DNA of 64,000 nucleotides, taken from contig JAMPIH010000001.1 in NCBI GenBank assembly GCA_023662825.1, positions 372,001-436,000 of the forward strand, written 5' to 3'. The DNA comes from Bacteroides sp. Its GTDB lineage: Bacteria > Bacteroidota > Bacteroidia > Bacteroidales > P3. The translations under genes were made by a program, and so were the position numbers. Shown piece after piece: positions 15,511-26,093 of this stretch. The notes beneath the pieces are model-generated. The model was not told the DNA's origin and searched no databases. It worked only from the letters and a program-made list of their open reading frames with translations. Each line of letters opens with the position of its first letter. Positions within the stretch are counted from its first letter, which is position 1.

Positions 15511-18500
15511 TTATTGAATTATGATCCGTTCTATCTTTTCATATCCGTCACGCAGGCGCAAACGCACCAGATAGAGGCCTTGCGGAATATTCTCCACGAA
15601 CACGTTCAGACTGGCGGCCTTTCCATAAGCCCGAAGAACTTCGTTTCCGCCGGTCGAATACAGAATCACCTCATCGACGATTTCCGAAGCCTCGATATAA
15701 AGCGTATTGCGCACAGGATTGGGATAAAGGCGCACGGAAAAATTCTCGTTTGCCTCATTGGCCACCGGAGGGTCGGGAGGCGTTACGGGGTTTTCCTCAA
15801 AATAACCGGTAACGGTAGTGGCTCTTTCCATCACAAAAAGATACAGGGAATCCGTAACGGTCTGGTTGCTCACCGTCCACCTGACAAAGCGATGCCCTTC
15901 GGAAGGAACCGCCCTCAAGTGAACCGTATCGCCGGCAAGAACGTCGTGACTTCCCGCCGCAGGTTCCACCGTTCCCTCTCCCTGCACACGCATCGTCAGC
16001 TTATAGACCGGGCGGCTGAAGATGGCCTTGGCATGCAGGGTGTCGGTAACGATCCAACGGAAGGAAGCCTCGCCTATCGTGCTGTCTCCGTTCAGCACCC
16101 ATTTTTCGAAACGATATGATCCGTTGGTTGCCTCTGCCTCGAAAAACAACGTATCCAGACTTTTGCAAACGTGTATACCCGGTTCGGGACGCACCGTGCC
16201 TTCCCCTTCCACCTCCACGGTAACCGGATAGGTGATGTCGCTGAAGAGCGCGGCAAGGAGGGTGTCGGAAACAAGCGTAACTTCCAACGGATTTTCTTTC
16301 ACCGTATCCGCGCCGCATTTCCACCCCGCAAAGTAACTCCTTCCGGAGACTTCCTCCGCCGCCAGAGTGATTTTACTGCCGGGAATGTAGAAATACGTAC
16401 CGGGCAGAGGCCTCACGCTTCCCTCCCCATTCAATGCCACCGTCACACGCAATGTATTGACGGTTACTTCCGTTTCAGTATAGGCGGTGTCGGCAGGCAT
16501 GCCCGCTCTCGTTACATACACCACTCCGTAGGTATATTCCCCTTTTTGGAGCAGGGAATCCTCGTAACTGTTGAGTGAGGTCTCGCCCACTTTCACGCCG
16601 TCGCGCAACACCACATAAGAACCGTTGGCGCGGAAAGAGGAAGTCTGCGCGGCGGCCCCGTCCCAGGTCAGCGTAACGGTATTCTCGCGCACCGAAGCCT
16701 GCAGGCCCGCCATCGAGGGCAATTCTTCCGCATTGAACAAATCGAGGGTAAGCGAGTCGAGTTCGGTGTTTGAGAAATTGTATTCGGTAGCATTGGCGCC
16801 GAACGTTCGCAGAGTAAGTCCGGAAATCGGAAAATCAAACACCCTTTGATAACGCTTGTAGTCGGACGTATTCCTTTCGCAACCGCAAAGGCGCACAGAG
16901 TCTATGGCCTGTGGGTTTTCCCCACCCATGTCGGCCATCAGGTAAAGCCATGGCTTGATATTTTCCTTACCGTTACAATCCTCGGCATTCCACCAATAGA
17001 ATTCGATCCCTGTATGAGTGGCTCCATCCGACTCAAGCGTCGGACTGATCAAATCGCCGTATTGAGAAGGCAGAAGGGTGTTGCTGTTGAAGCGGATGGC
17101 TTTTTCTCCCTGCATAGGCTCTGCATCGCTCATGTCCGAAGATCCTTTTACATGAACCTTCCAGCTTGCATACACGTCTTCCTCTCCGTTGCTCCAACCT
17201 GTCGTGAGCCAGCATCCGTTTCCGAAATCCTCGAAGTTTTCGTGCAGGGGATACTGATGGTTGGGCAAGCAAATGGTTGTAAAAGACTTGGATTCCGACC
17301 ATGCAGAGAAGAGACCTTCCGCCTCGCAATAGCCCCGCACGCGAAGCCAGTAAAAGGTCTGTGGTTCCAGTCCGGATAGTTCCACCGAGGTCTTTCCATC
17401 GGCAACGGTCACGGTGTCGCTGTCATCGAAATTGAAGCTCTCGCCCTTGCAGTAGGCCACCTCGTATTTCTGTGCGGAACCGTTCCACGAAACGCGCGCC
17501 GACGTTCCTTCAATCTCACTCACACCAACACTCTTGACAGGTTTGCAGGAGGGGGTTTGCTGCACACTGATGTCGTCGATGCAGAGGGTCGCCCCGTCGC
17601 TCCAACCCCCGCCATGCCCCTTGAGGCGAATGGCAAAGTACTGCGGAATGTTGCCGAGCATGTTTTCGTACGTGGCCGAAATCTGCTCGTATTCGGTGTT
17701 CAGGTATGCCGTATGGCAGGCCAGTTGCGTGGTCATGCCCGAAGGTTCGGGACTTTCGCCCACCCAAAACTCGATGGTGTCCACGCCTTCTTTCTCATTG
17801 CTGCGGAACCATGCCGAAAAATCATAGGATTCTTCCTGTTCCAGAACTGCCCCGCGCAGGATAATCCACTCGCAGACAGTATCGCTCACGGAACCTTGCG
17901 GCTGGAAGAGGATATATTTGCTGTCGCCGTGGCCTTCCTGTTTATACCATGAATCGTTGCTGATGGGCGTGGTCATGCCGTCGCTGCTGCTTCCTCCAAG
18001 GTGCGAGATCCACGCCACCTTGTCGGGAAGGAGGCCTTTTCCCGTCAAACCGGCACAATCTTCCACAAAAGGAATCGAGAGTGTGTCTTTCGCAGTTCTG
18101 ACGGTGAGGGGACCCGCCCACACACTTTGTTTATCTCCATCTGCAATCCTTACATACACATCGTATTCGGTATCGGGCCGGAGGGCACGCCCCTGCCCGT
18201 CGAGGGTCAGCGTGGCCTTGGCTTCGGAAAGGGAGAGTGAAAGCACCGAGTCTTCGGGCTTGAAATCCGCCTTGGACGTATGTATGCCCAAAGCAATCTG
18301 ACGTGTAGAGGGTGTGACGTTTTCGTTCCAAACTACAGAAAGGCTCCGCGCCGCCTTGCCCTCGAGTGCAAGACTGGAAACCGAAGGCTCTCCGGTTACA
18401 TCTTCCACCTGCAGGTCATCGAAACACAGCCTTTCCGCCTTGAGATCCCTTTTCTCGTCATAGGTCCCTTTGAAATAGACCACCATACGGTTGTCCTGCG

Positions 18501-19758
18501 TGGCATCGGGTGTGTAGTACGCGCACATTTCCCGATAATATGCGGTGTGCGGGTTTTCCTGCACCGCGAGAAAGTTCACGGAACCGTTCTCTCCCGCCTG
18601 CACACCCAAAGCCAGGGTGTCGAAACCTAAGTTCTCATCGGTAATCCACCAGAACGAAAGCTTGTAGGTTCTGCCCGCCTCCATGCGGATGGCCGGCGAG
18701 AAGTAGCGGTTTTCGGTCTGCTCCGAATATTTATGGTTGAGGAAACAGGCGTAACCTTTCCCAGTATGGGGCTTTTCGTTGTACCAGGCGGGGCTGGTGT
18801 AAATGAGTTCCTTGATGCACTTGAAACGGTCGTAACCACTCGTCTCCACGCTTTGGCAATCGGGCAATATATCGTCGGCCACCAGATTCTCGAAGCCCTC
18901 AAAAAAAGGAACGGTGAAATATTCCGGACAACCCGTACGGAAAAACAGAGGGGAACTCCAGGCCGAAACACCCATCTCGTCTTTGGATCGCACGTAAACC
19001 ACATAGTCGGTGAGAGGCTCGAGCGCGGAGGGCGTGAACCTGTTTTGCGCAACTTCCACGCCGGAAAGGTTTTCCTCATCGACTGAGGTGGTTTTGACTA
19101 CCGCCACTTCCCACTTGACCGCGGAGGAAATTTCCGTCCAGGAAATCGTGCCGCTTTCCGCCTCGCAGGCAAGGTTGACGGGGGCGGACAAGCGCACGGC
19201 CCTGAGGGGCGGCAACTTTACCATATCTACATAAAAGTAGTCGTAAATCTGGTTGTCTGTCGCCTCATATTTGATGCAGACATATTTCGTGCCGGAGGGC
19301 AAATCCGTCTTGCTATAGCTATCCCAATAGGAATAACCTTCGTAGTTTTCATCATACACTCGTTTAGATTCGGTGTAGGTGAAATCCCCGTCTGCCGTAC
19401 CGGTCGAGGACCACCCCACCCGGAAATAGCGGCTTCCGTAGCCCGGAACATAGTAGCGAAAGGAGAAAGTGTCGGCTTCCGCGCAATTGAGTTCGGGGCT
19501 GATAAGCCATTGTTCGTAAGGCGCCCCCTGCTTGTTGTCGTTGGATGAGAAACGGAAAGACTTTTCTCCTCCCCCATAAGGGTGCTCGTCTGTGGAAAGA
19601 CACATGAAATTGCCCACGGTGGGAGCAGGGTTGGCATAACGCACCGTCCAGTCCTTGGGCGGAAAATAAGTGCCTTCAAAACTTTCCGTGGTTTTCTCCT
19701 GAGCCTGCAAAAGCGGAAAACTCAATAAGAATATGGCGATTAAAAAACGTGCTTTCAT
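15511..19758 (-). CDS. Giant T9SS-secreted protein with anchor-J, FnIII and InlB-type repeats
   Basis: A 1415-residue extracellular protein with a signal peptide at 1-19. About four choice-of-anchor J (adhesin/MAM-like) beta-sandwich domains alternate with fibronectin III repeats up to about 1110, each FnIII with a LEPLTDYVVYVR or LEPQTFYWLRVRG type strand. Three divergent InlB B-repeats follow (about 1110-1330; GEGSVRPLPGTY, GEGTVRPEPG, GEGTVEPAAGSH), then a type A sorting tail from about 1337 with VRLYPNPVRNTLYIEAS and GLYLVRL. Such proteins cross the outer membrane through the T9SS and are attached or released; adhesion is the usual guess. It starts 11 bases after the next giant gene, so the two share an operon. 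No catalytic domain is visible. Confidence 0.9.
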   Translation of the reverse strand: MKARFLIAIFLLSFPLLQAQEKTTESFEGTYFPPKDWTVRYANPAPTVGNFMCLSTDEHPYGGGEKSFRFSSNDNKQGAPYEQWLISPELNCAEADTFSFRYYVPGYGSRYFRVGWSSTGTADGDFTYTESKRVYDENYEGYSYWDSYSKTDLPSGTKYVCIKYEATDNQIYDYFYVDMVKLPPLRAVRLSAPVNLACEAESGTISWTEISSAVKWEVAVVKTTSVDEENLSGVEVAQNRFTPSALEPLTDYVVYVRSKDEMGVSAWSSPLFFRTGCPEYFTVPFFEGFENLVADDILPDCQSVETSGYDRFKCIKELIYTSPAWYNEKPHTGKGYACFLNHKYSEQTENRYFSPAIRMEAGRTYKLSFWWITDENLGFDTLALGVQAGENGSVNFLAVQENPHTAYYREMCAYYTPDATQDNRMVVYFKGTYDEKRDLKAERLCFDDLQVEDVTGEPSVSSLALEGKAARSLSVVWNENVTPSTRQIALGIHTSKADFKPEDSVLSLSLSEAKATLTLDGQGRALRPDTEYDVYVRIADGDKQSVWAGPLTVRTAKDTLSIPFVEDCAGLTGKGLLPDKVAWISHLGGSSSDGMTTPISNDSWYKQEGHGDSKYILFQPQGSVSDTVCEWIILRGAVLEQEESYDFSAWFRSNEKEGVDTIEFWVGESPEPSGMTTQLACHTAYLNTEYEQISATYENMLGNIPQYFAIRLKGHGGGWSDGATLCIDDISVQQTPSCKPVKSVGVSEIEGTSARVSWNGSAQKYEVAYCKGESFNFDDSDTVTVADGKTSVELSGLEPQTFYWLRVRGYCEAEGLFSAWSESKSFTTICLPNHQYPLHENFEDFGNGCWLTTGWSNGEEDVYASWKVHVKGSSDMSDAEPMQGEKAIRFNSNTLLPSQYGDLISPTLESDGATHTGIEFYWWNAEDCNGKENIKPWLYLMADMGGENPQAIDSVRLCGCERNTSDYKRYQRVFDFPISGLTLRTFGANATEYNFSNTELDSLTLDLFNAEELPSMAGLQASVRENTVTLTWDGAAAQTSSFRANGSYVVLRDGVKVGETSLNSYEDSLLQKGEYTYGVVYVTRAGMPADTAYTETEVTVNTLRVTVALNGEGSVRPLPGTYFYIPGSKITLAAEEVSGRSYFAGWKCGADTVKENPLEVTLVSDTLLAALFSDITYPVTVEVEGEGTVRPEPGIHVCKSLDTLFFEAEATNGSYRFEKWVLNGDSTIGEASFRWIVTDTLHAKAIFSRPVYKLTMRVQGEGTVEPAAGSHDVLAGDTVHLRAVPSEGHRFVRWTVSNQTVTDSLYLFVMERATTVTGYFEENPVTPPDPPVANEANENFSVRLYPNPVRNTLYIEASEIVDEVILYSTGGNEVLRAYGKAASLNVFVENIPQGLYLVRLRLRDGYEKIERIIIQ

Positions 19759-19769
19759 AGTTTTTGGTT

Positions 19770-22700
19770 TTAAAGAGTGATTATTTTTTGAATTCCGACC
19801 TGGTTGTCGCTACCCACGGCCTCCATCAAAAGCAGACCTTGAGGAAGCCCATGCAGGGATATGCACGGGTTTTGTCCCGAACAGGAAACCACCCGCAAGC
19901 GTCTTCCGTAAACATCATGGATACGGATTTCCTTCAACTCGCTTTCAGACTCCACATAAATGAAATCCCTGGCCGGATTGGGATAGATGCGGAAGCGAAG
20001 GCTTTTCGGAGACTCCACGGAAGAATTCTCCCCTTTCGTTATCGGACGGCAGAAGGCATAATCCGACTGTACGTTCCCGCTGTAAAAGGTCTGTATGGCG
20101 TAGAGGTGAGTGGATCCGTCGGGATAGGTCGCCCATTTCTCTTCGTTGAGGGTGGTGGCGGTGATGGGTTCGGGCGTAAGCAACTGCCAGGACTCCGGCT
20201 CGGCCTGACTCCCCTCCTCCACTTTCCAGACCTTGAAGTTCCGGACGGACTTGCCGGCATTCCTGTCCTTGAACACCACGGGACGCAACATAAAGACCAT
20301 CTCACCGGCCATCATGTCTTCGTCCATATTCAGCCATTGCCCGTCCTTGCCCACATAATAGGCCAATTTCTCGGCAACATGCGCACCCGTTTCATCTATG
20401 TCGAGGTAGTTGGTGTAGTGTTCGCGTTCTCCGCCGAAATGCACCATCACGTAATAATCTTCCTCCAACTCAAGCATATAGGGAAGCTTCGCCTCTGTCC
20501 AACCGCCAGCAGGAATGAAGAATTTGGAACTTTCAAGCAGAAGCTTGCGGTTTTTGTCGTAGATTTCAACAGTCACCGAATCGGGCCCCGCCTTTTCGCT
20601 GGCACTTCCCGAAACCTTGACCGACGACAGGAATAGAGGTGCATGATTTTTATAGAGGTTGCCTATCCTGATGTCCTGATAGGGGGTCAGCGACATGCCG
20701 TTTTCAGAAGTCCCGTCATCGAGGGAAACTTCCGTGCAGGTCATCCAGTCGGGGTTTTCCCACTTCAGGTCCATCCTGTTGCCGTTCTCGCTCACCACCC
20801 CACGGAAACCCACGGCGGGATAGACCGTTTCGTGCAGGGTAACATTCAGGAAAATTTCTCCGTCCACAACCGTCAGAACTGTATCGTAAGGTGCAAAACC
20901 ATGTTCCTGTATCGACAGCCTATAGGTTTTGGGGGCATAGACGTTTTGAAAGGCGAAGGTTCCGTCGGAAAGCGTGGCGGCCTCGTAATTTTGATAGCCC
21001 TCCAGGAACACGCTCACCCCGCGCATGGGTGCCCCGTCATTCGACAAGACTTTTCCCCTCACCTCATATACGGGAAGTTCGCGGAGCGCGAAATTCACGG
21101 TCACGATTTCCTTTTCAGACACCACGATATGGCTTACCGTCGTATCGAAATAGCCGTGTTTCGAGGCTTTCATGTCGTAGGTTCCCTCCAGAATCCTGTT
21201 CATCTCATACTGGCCTGCCTGGTCGGTCGTGGCGGTGATGGCTGTGCCCAGACATTCCACCCGCACCGAGGCGATAGCCTTGCCGTCCGTGCCGGAAACC
21301 TTGCCGCGGATGCGTCCGGACGACATGGAATCTATATAGAATACCACGTTGGGGCTGTATTCCGACAGGCTTCCGAATCCGTCCCCTCCTTCGTTTCCAA
21401 TCCATGAATGCGACCTCTGGCGCGAAAGGGGGTCTTTCGTGGCCCACCAGCTTTCGCCCGTCTTGAGATAGGAAGGATCAGGCGTTTCGTTCCCCTTCCT
21501 GATTGAAACCAAAAGATTGCCCCCAGTGTATGTGTAGGGCACATCCAAGGTTACGATCAAATCGCCCTCCCCGCCCAACGAATCGACGGTTGCAGCGTAA
21601 ACCAAGGTGAGGGAATCTTCATTCACCCATTCGCTATCGGAGTTGAAGCTGTTTTTTTCGGTGGTTCCCAAGCGTATATGAAGCGGGAAGCCATAGTGGA
21701 TGTTGGATGTGAGGTGGGAGAACTTCAGGGCGGTTATCGCACCGACCGAGGAAAGTTCATCCTCATAGTAGATAATTTGCGCCTGAGCGTTTATCGAAAA
21801 GAAATTGATGGGAACGTCGTCGCGCAGCATACGCCCATCTCCAATGGCGTTTACCTTTGTTTCCTCGCTCAATACCTCTGCCTTGAAAGGCATGGATACG
21901 GTTTTTTCCTTCTCAACGTCGTTTTCGAAAACAATCCTGGCGGAAAGGCTTTCCACACCCTTACGGCTTGGCGTCCAGACCAAAGGTACGCGCACGCTTT
22001 CCTCCGCATAGAGAGTTTGTGTATAAGTGGCGGTGGCCACCACGGTGCCGTTTCCATCAACCAATTCCACTACAAAATCCTTCTGCGGCTCAGAACCTTG
22101 ATTGGAAACTACCGCATAAATCGTGTTCTCTTGATTTATAATCAAATATTGTTGACCCTCCATACCCTGCGCCACCATATATTTCTCGGGGAGCGGGCGC
22201 ACGGCAAGGTTGTCTATAAAAACATTATTGATGTCCTGCCGTTCCCAATAATCACCTTTGGTGGATTCGGCATAGAAAGCGATTTTCACCGTACCGCTGT
22301 AATCGCTCAGATCGAGGGTTACGGGTTGACCATAAGGAGGAACATCCTTCAATACATTTTCGCTCGTGGTATTGTCCCAAAGCCGGAGCAGATTGGATTG
22401 CGTCCACGTGTTGCCGTTGTCGGTGGAGACAAGCACGGCAAAACGGTCATCGTCGGCATTGGGAGCTCCCCAACGCATGGAATTATTGAGGGTTACGGCC
22501 ATATCGAACTGCAACACATACTTTTGCGCACCATTGCCGAGATCGATGGAGGGCGTCACCATCCACATGCCCGCACTCTCAAAATTGGCGCGGGCGGCGA
22601 AGTTCCGCCGTTTGTCGTTGCCGAACCAATGTCCCGTCCATGTGCTTGATGTAACTATGGTGTCAACAAGCTCAATCGCCCCCACGTCTTTCAACAATCC

Positions 22701-23915
22701 CGCCTTCACTGTCCAGCAGGGGGTGGGGAGCCGCGTGAAAGCCCCCGTTTCGAAAGCCTCGAAATACGGTATGGGGTTGTCGGCGCAGGCCGTTTGGAAA
22801 GAAACGGGGTATTCGCTCCATTGGGCCGTGTCGCCATCTCCGCACACCCCTCTCACATATACATCCAGATAGGTTCCTGCAGGCAGTCCAGTAAGTACGC
22901 AGGGATTTTCCGTAATTCCCCTGAGCACCGTCCCCTGTCCTGAAGAAGGGTGGAAATCTATAGGGCCATAGCAGATGTCCCACTCGCGGGCATCACCTTT
23001 CTCCGTCCATGAAAGCGTGGCAGACGAGGAAGAGTTCACCGTGACGGTCACGTCCGTAACCCGGGGACAGGTGGGAAGTGTGGTGAAAGCCTTCGGAGCC
23101 GACCATTCCGATTTCCTGTCGGCCGAATACACCTGACGTACACGAAACTCGTATTCCGTAAGAGGCTCCAGCCCTGTCATCATGAAAGAGGTACCCGAAA
23201 CGGCCTGCACGGAAGCAGTGGTGATGTCGAAGCCTTTTTTGCCGTAAACCAACTCGAAATTCGAGACATTGTCGTAGCCCTCCCACACAGCCTCGGCCTG
23301 TCTTGCTTGGATTTTATCCCAAGTGACCTGCAGGTTCGAGGCCTGCAACAGAGGCCTGTCGCCCACATGCAGGAAATCGACAAACGTGTTGTTCCCTCCA
23401 TAGTTGCTTATGCCCTGGATGCGTATCTTTTTCGTGTTTTTGGAAAGAGGACGCTCGTAAAGTTCCCATTTTTGACATCTTGCGGCTACAAGCGTATCGA
23501 CACCTCGAAAATCCATACCGTTTTCGGAAACATATACAATCATTTGCGCCCATTGCCCGTCGAACGGGCTGGTTGCTTGATTAATCCACATAAAGGTTAG
23601 CCGTGGATTTTCGAAGGCCTGCAGATCCAATTCCGGCGAAGTAATACTACCCCGCACGTCAGCGGCACAGTTGAAGTTGTCGAACATAGCGCAGAAAGAA
23701 CCCTCGTAAGCATAATAGGGTCCGAAACTCCAGCCATAATCCTGCATCCATCCTCCATAACTCCCTGAAGTGGGGTTCAGTTCCCAGCCAACGGGTGGCC
23801 ACTTTTCAAAATCTTCCGAAAGGGCAAAGGTCGGAGTCTGGGCAAACGCCGACGAAACCAGGCAGAACATGCCTCCCAAAACTATCGTCTTGAAAAGGCT
23901 TGATAATTTTCTCAT
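19770..23915 (-). CDS. Giant T9SS-secreted protein with anchor-J, FnIII and carboxypeptidase-regulatory-like domains
   Basis: A 1381-residue secreted protein. Signal peptide 1-25; anchor-J domain about 26-185 (SITSPELDLQAFENPRLTF); two FnIII domains to about 375; second anchor-J about 380-580; a CARDB-like domain about 585-690; two carboxypeptidase-regulatory-like Ig folds about 875-1020 (GRIRGKVSGTDGKAIASVRVE and VRGKVLSNDGAPMRGVSVFLE); then a further sandwich domain and a type A sorting tail (FRIYPNPARDFIYVESES ... GLLLMEAVG). The first gene after regulator 1 on the same strand, it lies behind a 197-base AT-rich intergenic region with two AAAAACGTAG motifs. Probably a surface adhesin or scaffold; ligand unknown. 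Confidence 0.9.
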   Translation of the reverse strand: MRKLSSLFKTIVLGGMFCLVSSAFAQTPTFALSEDFEKWPPVGWELNPTSGSYGGWMQDYGWSFGPYYAYEGSFCAMFDNFNCAADVRGSITSPELDLQAFENPRLTFMWINQATSPFDGQWAQMIVYVSENGMDFRGVDTLVAARCQKWELYERPLSKNTKKIRIQGISNYGGNNTFVDFLHVGDRPLLQASNLQVTWDKIQARQAEAVWEGYDNVSNFELVYGKKGFDITTASVQAVSGTSFMMTGLEPLTEYEFRVRQVYSADRKSEWSAPKAFTTLPTCPRVTDVTVTVNSSSSATLSWTEKGDAREWDICYGPIDFHPSSGQGTVLRGITENPCVLTGLPAGTYLDVYVRGVCGDGDTAQWSEYPVSFQTACADNPIPYFEAFETGAFTRLPTPCWTVKAGLLKDVGAIELVDTIVTSSTWTGHWFGNDKRRNFAARANFESAGMWMVTPSIDLGNGAQKYVLQFDMAVTLNNSMRWGAPNADDDRFAVLVSTDNGNTWTQSNLLRLWDNTTSENVLKDVPPYGQPVTLDLSDYSGTVKIAFYAESTKGDYWERQDINNVFIDNLAVRPLPEKYMVAQGMEGQQYLIINQENTIYAVVSNQGSEPQKDFVVELVDGNGTVVATATYTQTLYAEESVRVPLVWTPSRKGVESLSARIVFENDVEKEKTVSMPFKAEVLSEETKVNAIGDGRMLRDDVPINFFSINAQAQIIYYEDELSSVGAITALKFSHLTSNIHYGFPLHIRLGTTEKNSFNSDSEWVNEDSLTLVYAATVDSLGGEGDLIVTLDVPYTYTGGNLLVSIRKGNETPDPSYLKTGESWWATKDPLSRQRSHSWIGNEGGDGFGSLSEYSPNVVFYIDSMSSGRIRGKVSGTDGKAIASVRVECLGTAITATTDQAGQYEMNRILEGTYDMKASKHGYFDTTVSHIVVSEKEIVTVNFALRELPVYEVRGKVLSNDGAPMRGVSVFLEGYQNYEAATLSDGTFAFQNVYAPKTYRLSIQEHGFAPYDTVLTVVDGEIFLNVTLHETVYPAVGFRGVVSENGNRMDLKWENPDWMTCTEVSLDDGTSENGMSLTPYQDIRIGNLYKNHAPLFLSSVKVSGSASEKAGPDSVTVEIYDKNRKLLLESSKFFIPAGGWTEAKLPYMLELEEDYYVMVHFGGEREHYTNYLDIDETGAHVAEKLAYYVGKDGQWLNMDEDMMAGEMVFMLRPVVFKDRNAGKSVRNFKVWKVEEGSQAEPESWQLLTPEPITATTLNEEKWATYPDGSTHLYAIQTFYSGNVQSDYAFCRPITKGENSSVESPKSLRFRIYPNPARDFIYVESESELKEIRIHDVYGRRLRVVSCSGQNPCISLHGLPQGLLLMEAVGSDNQVGIQKIITL

Positions 23916-24022
23916 AGCATATTGTTTTTGGTGAAACTTCTGAAACGGGATTACACTGCAATTTTAGGGAAAAGCGCAGGGAAAGCCTTAAAACAGAATG
24001 ATAGCGAATGGATACAGGTTTT

Positions 24023-24032
24023 AAAAACGTAG
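24023..24032 (-). promoter_or_regulatory. Second copy of the AAAAACGTAG motif
   Basis: AAAAACGTAG on the plus strand (CTACGTTTTT on the minus) lies 78 bases from the same 10-mer inside the 23-bp element at 24088-24110, in the region upstream of the giant T9SS genes. It may be a second half-site of the same regulator. Confidence 0.35.
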
Positions 24033-24087
24033 CTATTGAAAAGATACAACAGACTAAAACATACAGGATATTAAAAAATTAAAACGA

Positions 24088-24110
24088 CAAATAAAAACAA
24101 AAAAACGTAG
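24088..24110 (-). promoter_or_regulatory. Conserved 23-bp element between regulator 1 and its T9SS cargo genes
   Basis: Read on the plus strand it runs CAAATAAAA, three variable bases, AAAAAACGTAG. The element at 46018-46040 matches it at 20 of 23 positions, and both lie immediately behind the stop of a TPR/LuxR regulator and upstream of T9SS cargo genes. This suggests a shared operator or upstream promoter element. AT-richness lowers the weight of the match. Confidence 0.5.
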
Positions 24111-24112
24111 TG

Positions 24113-25930
24113 TCAATATCGGGAAAGAAAATCGTAGAGGGTCTGATTGTTGTTGGTGAGGTTAAGTCTCTTGCGCAACCGCACCTTCGCCACCCGGATG
24201 CTGTTCGGGCTGAGGTTGGTGATAACCGCAATCTCCTTTGTATTCAAACCCAGCTTGATAAAGGCACAAAGCCGCTTTTCCGACTGGCTCATGGATGGAA
24301 AATCCGTCAAGAGATGCGTATAGAAGTTCTTGTTTATCTGCGTGAAACTATTCTCAAACTCCGAAAGGAGGTTGGGATTGAGCGAACGACGCAAAGAAGA
24401 AATCAACGCAGAGATTTTTTGACGACCTTTTTCGTTCACACCCAACCCCAATTCCTTTAACTCATTTATTGTCTTCTTTGTAAATTCATCTCTGTTCATT
24501 CTAAGGAGAATGCTGTCGGCCAATTCTTTCTCTTTGAGCTCCAAATTTTCGAGCAAGGCATTCTCGACCAGTTTCTGCGCCTCCCGTTCGCCTTTCTTTT
24601 TTTTGCTGTAAATCAAAAATATACAGACTAAAGCCACCAGAAGCAGAAACACACTCACCAATATCCACCTTTGCCGGCCTATCTGGTTCTCCAGTTTCAA
24701 CAACCCTTCCTTATACTCATATTCCAGTTTCTGCTGCTCCAGACGAAATGCCTCTTCCAAAAGACTTTGCTTGGCTTTTTCGGTGCTTTCCCGAACATCA
24801 AGACTGTCGTTCAACGAGATATACTCTCTGAGCACATTATAAGCCTCCTCTTTCCGGTTCATCTCGTCCAACACCCGGCTTTTTTCACGCAGGGCCACAA
24901 CTTTTGCCAGAAGATTGTGGTTCCGGTGGCCCATTTCCAACAATTCGAAAGTTTTCTGCAAGGCCTGCTCATACTGGGACGTGCCTGAATAGAGTTCGAT
25001 AAGCGACACCAAGACCTGCATCTTTACATTTTCTTCCTGTAAATCGTCTGCCAGATCGAAACTTTTCAGAAAGTAAACATTGGCCGAATCGAGTTGTTTC
25101 TTCTTCAGGTAGGTTTGCCCCAGAAGAAAGTATGTATTTGCCTGGGAATAATTGCGGTGAGGGCCGATATCCGCCTGCATGGCCCTGCAGAGATAGAGAT
25201 AGGCCGAATCCGGAAGATCCATATTCAAATAAGCCTCGGCAATGTTTGACAAGGCCAAGGGGTATAATTCGGATTTATGGAAGTCGGGGGAGAGGTTCCT
25301 GCGAAAGAGGTCGATGGCTTTTCGATTCTGTCCCAAATTTTTATAAATGGCTCCTTGGTTGTTGTTGATGGAGGCATCGAGAAGAAAATCCCGCAGGTCT
25401 TGATTGATTTCATCGGCATGTTCGTTGGCCTCCAATGCTTGATTGAGGTTGCCCAGATAAAAGTAGTAGGCTCCCGTGGCCAACAATATCTTGATTTGCA
25501 GTTTTTGTGTGTATTGATTGTTTACCGCAAAATGGTTGGCAGCCTCTTTCGCCTTGTTGAGATAGTCGGCCGTGCCCCGAAAATGGTCGAAATTCATGGA
25601 ATAGCACCCTAAGAGATAATTCGCGTAGGCGCGGTTGTAAGGAGTTTTGTCGTTCACGAGAGGCCGCAAATCATCGGTCAGACAACCCCAGTCTTCATAT
25701 GGAAGCAACAGCCGAATGGCCTCTATATAGTCAATGAGTCCGGCGGTGTACTTCTGATTCTTCCTGTAGTCTTCGATATAGCGGTTGACGGAATCGGGAA
25801 GAAGAGGATAAAAATAACCAGTGCAATCCTGTCCGGACAACGGAAAAAAAATACACAGAAACAATCCTATGGCGACAAAACGTTTCGTTTGGGTACAACC
25901 AATGCAGCTATTGACTTTTGGGAGAATCAT
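24113..25930 (-). CDS. TPR / transmembrane / LuxR-type HTH regulator 1
   Basis: A 605-residue sensor-regulator. Signal sequence or first helix about 10-33 (FVAIGLFLCIFFPLSG), then TPR repeats spanning roughly 50-380, predicted to be periplasmic, one transmembrane helix at about 422-442, a coiled-coil linker, and a LuxR/GerE-like HTH at 540-605 (SQSEKRLCAFIKLGLNTKEI ... NSIRVAKVRLRKRL). Proteins of this build are common in Bacteroidota and are assumed to pass a periplasmic or envelope signal to DNA. ATG at 25930 gives a clean signal peptide; the longer frame uses TTG. It lies directly upstream of two giant T9SS genes on the same strand, which are likely targets. Confidence 0.88.
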   Translation of the reverse strand: MILPKVNSCIGCTQTKRFVAIGLFLCIFFPLSGQDCTGYFYPLLPDSVNRYIEDYRKNQKYTAGLIDYIEAIRLLLPYEDWGCLTDDLRPLVNDKTPYNRAYANYLLGCYSMNFDHFRGTADYLNKAKEAANHFAVNNQYTQKLQIKILLATGAYYFYLGNLNQALEANEHADEINQDLRDFLLDASINNNQGAIYKNLGQNRKAIDLFRRNLSPDFHKSELYPLALSNIAEAYLNMDLPDSAYLYLCRAMQADIGPHRNYSQANTYFLLGQTYLKKKQLDSANVYFLKSFDLADDLQEENVKMQVLVSLIELYSGTSQYEQALQKTFELLEMGHRNHNLLAKVVALREKSRVLDEMNRKEEAYNVLREYISLNDSLDVRESTEKAKQSLLEEAFRLEQQKLEYEYKEGLLKLENQIGRQRWILVSVFLLLVALVCIFLIYSKKKKGEREAQKLVENALLENLELKEKELADSILLRMNRDEFTKKTINELKELGLGVNEKGRQKISALISSLRRSLNPNLLSEFENSFTQINKNFYTHLLTDFPSMSQSEKRLCAFIKLGLNTKEIAVITNLSPNSIRVAKVRLRKRLNLTNNNQTLYDFLSRY

Positions 25931-26017
25931 TTTATAAAAGTACGAATTTTTCCACGACTTAATCAACTTTTCAATGGATGAATCCCAAATGTCGCCTTGT
26001 TTGCATTGCGGTTCTTT

Positions 26018-26046
26018 TTTTGTATGGAAACTATTCGCTAAATTTG
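26018..26046 (+). promoter_or_regulatory. Promoter of the peptide transporter gene
   Basis: TTTTG at 26018-26022 and TAAATTTG at 26039-26046 with a 16-base spacer; the -7 box is perfect and the spacer is short. The leader to ATG 26094 is about 40 bases. Confidence 0.55.
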
Positions 26047-26093
26047 CCCTTTATGCCTGATGAAATTTAAATCACTAACATAAAATTACTGCT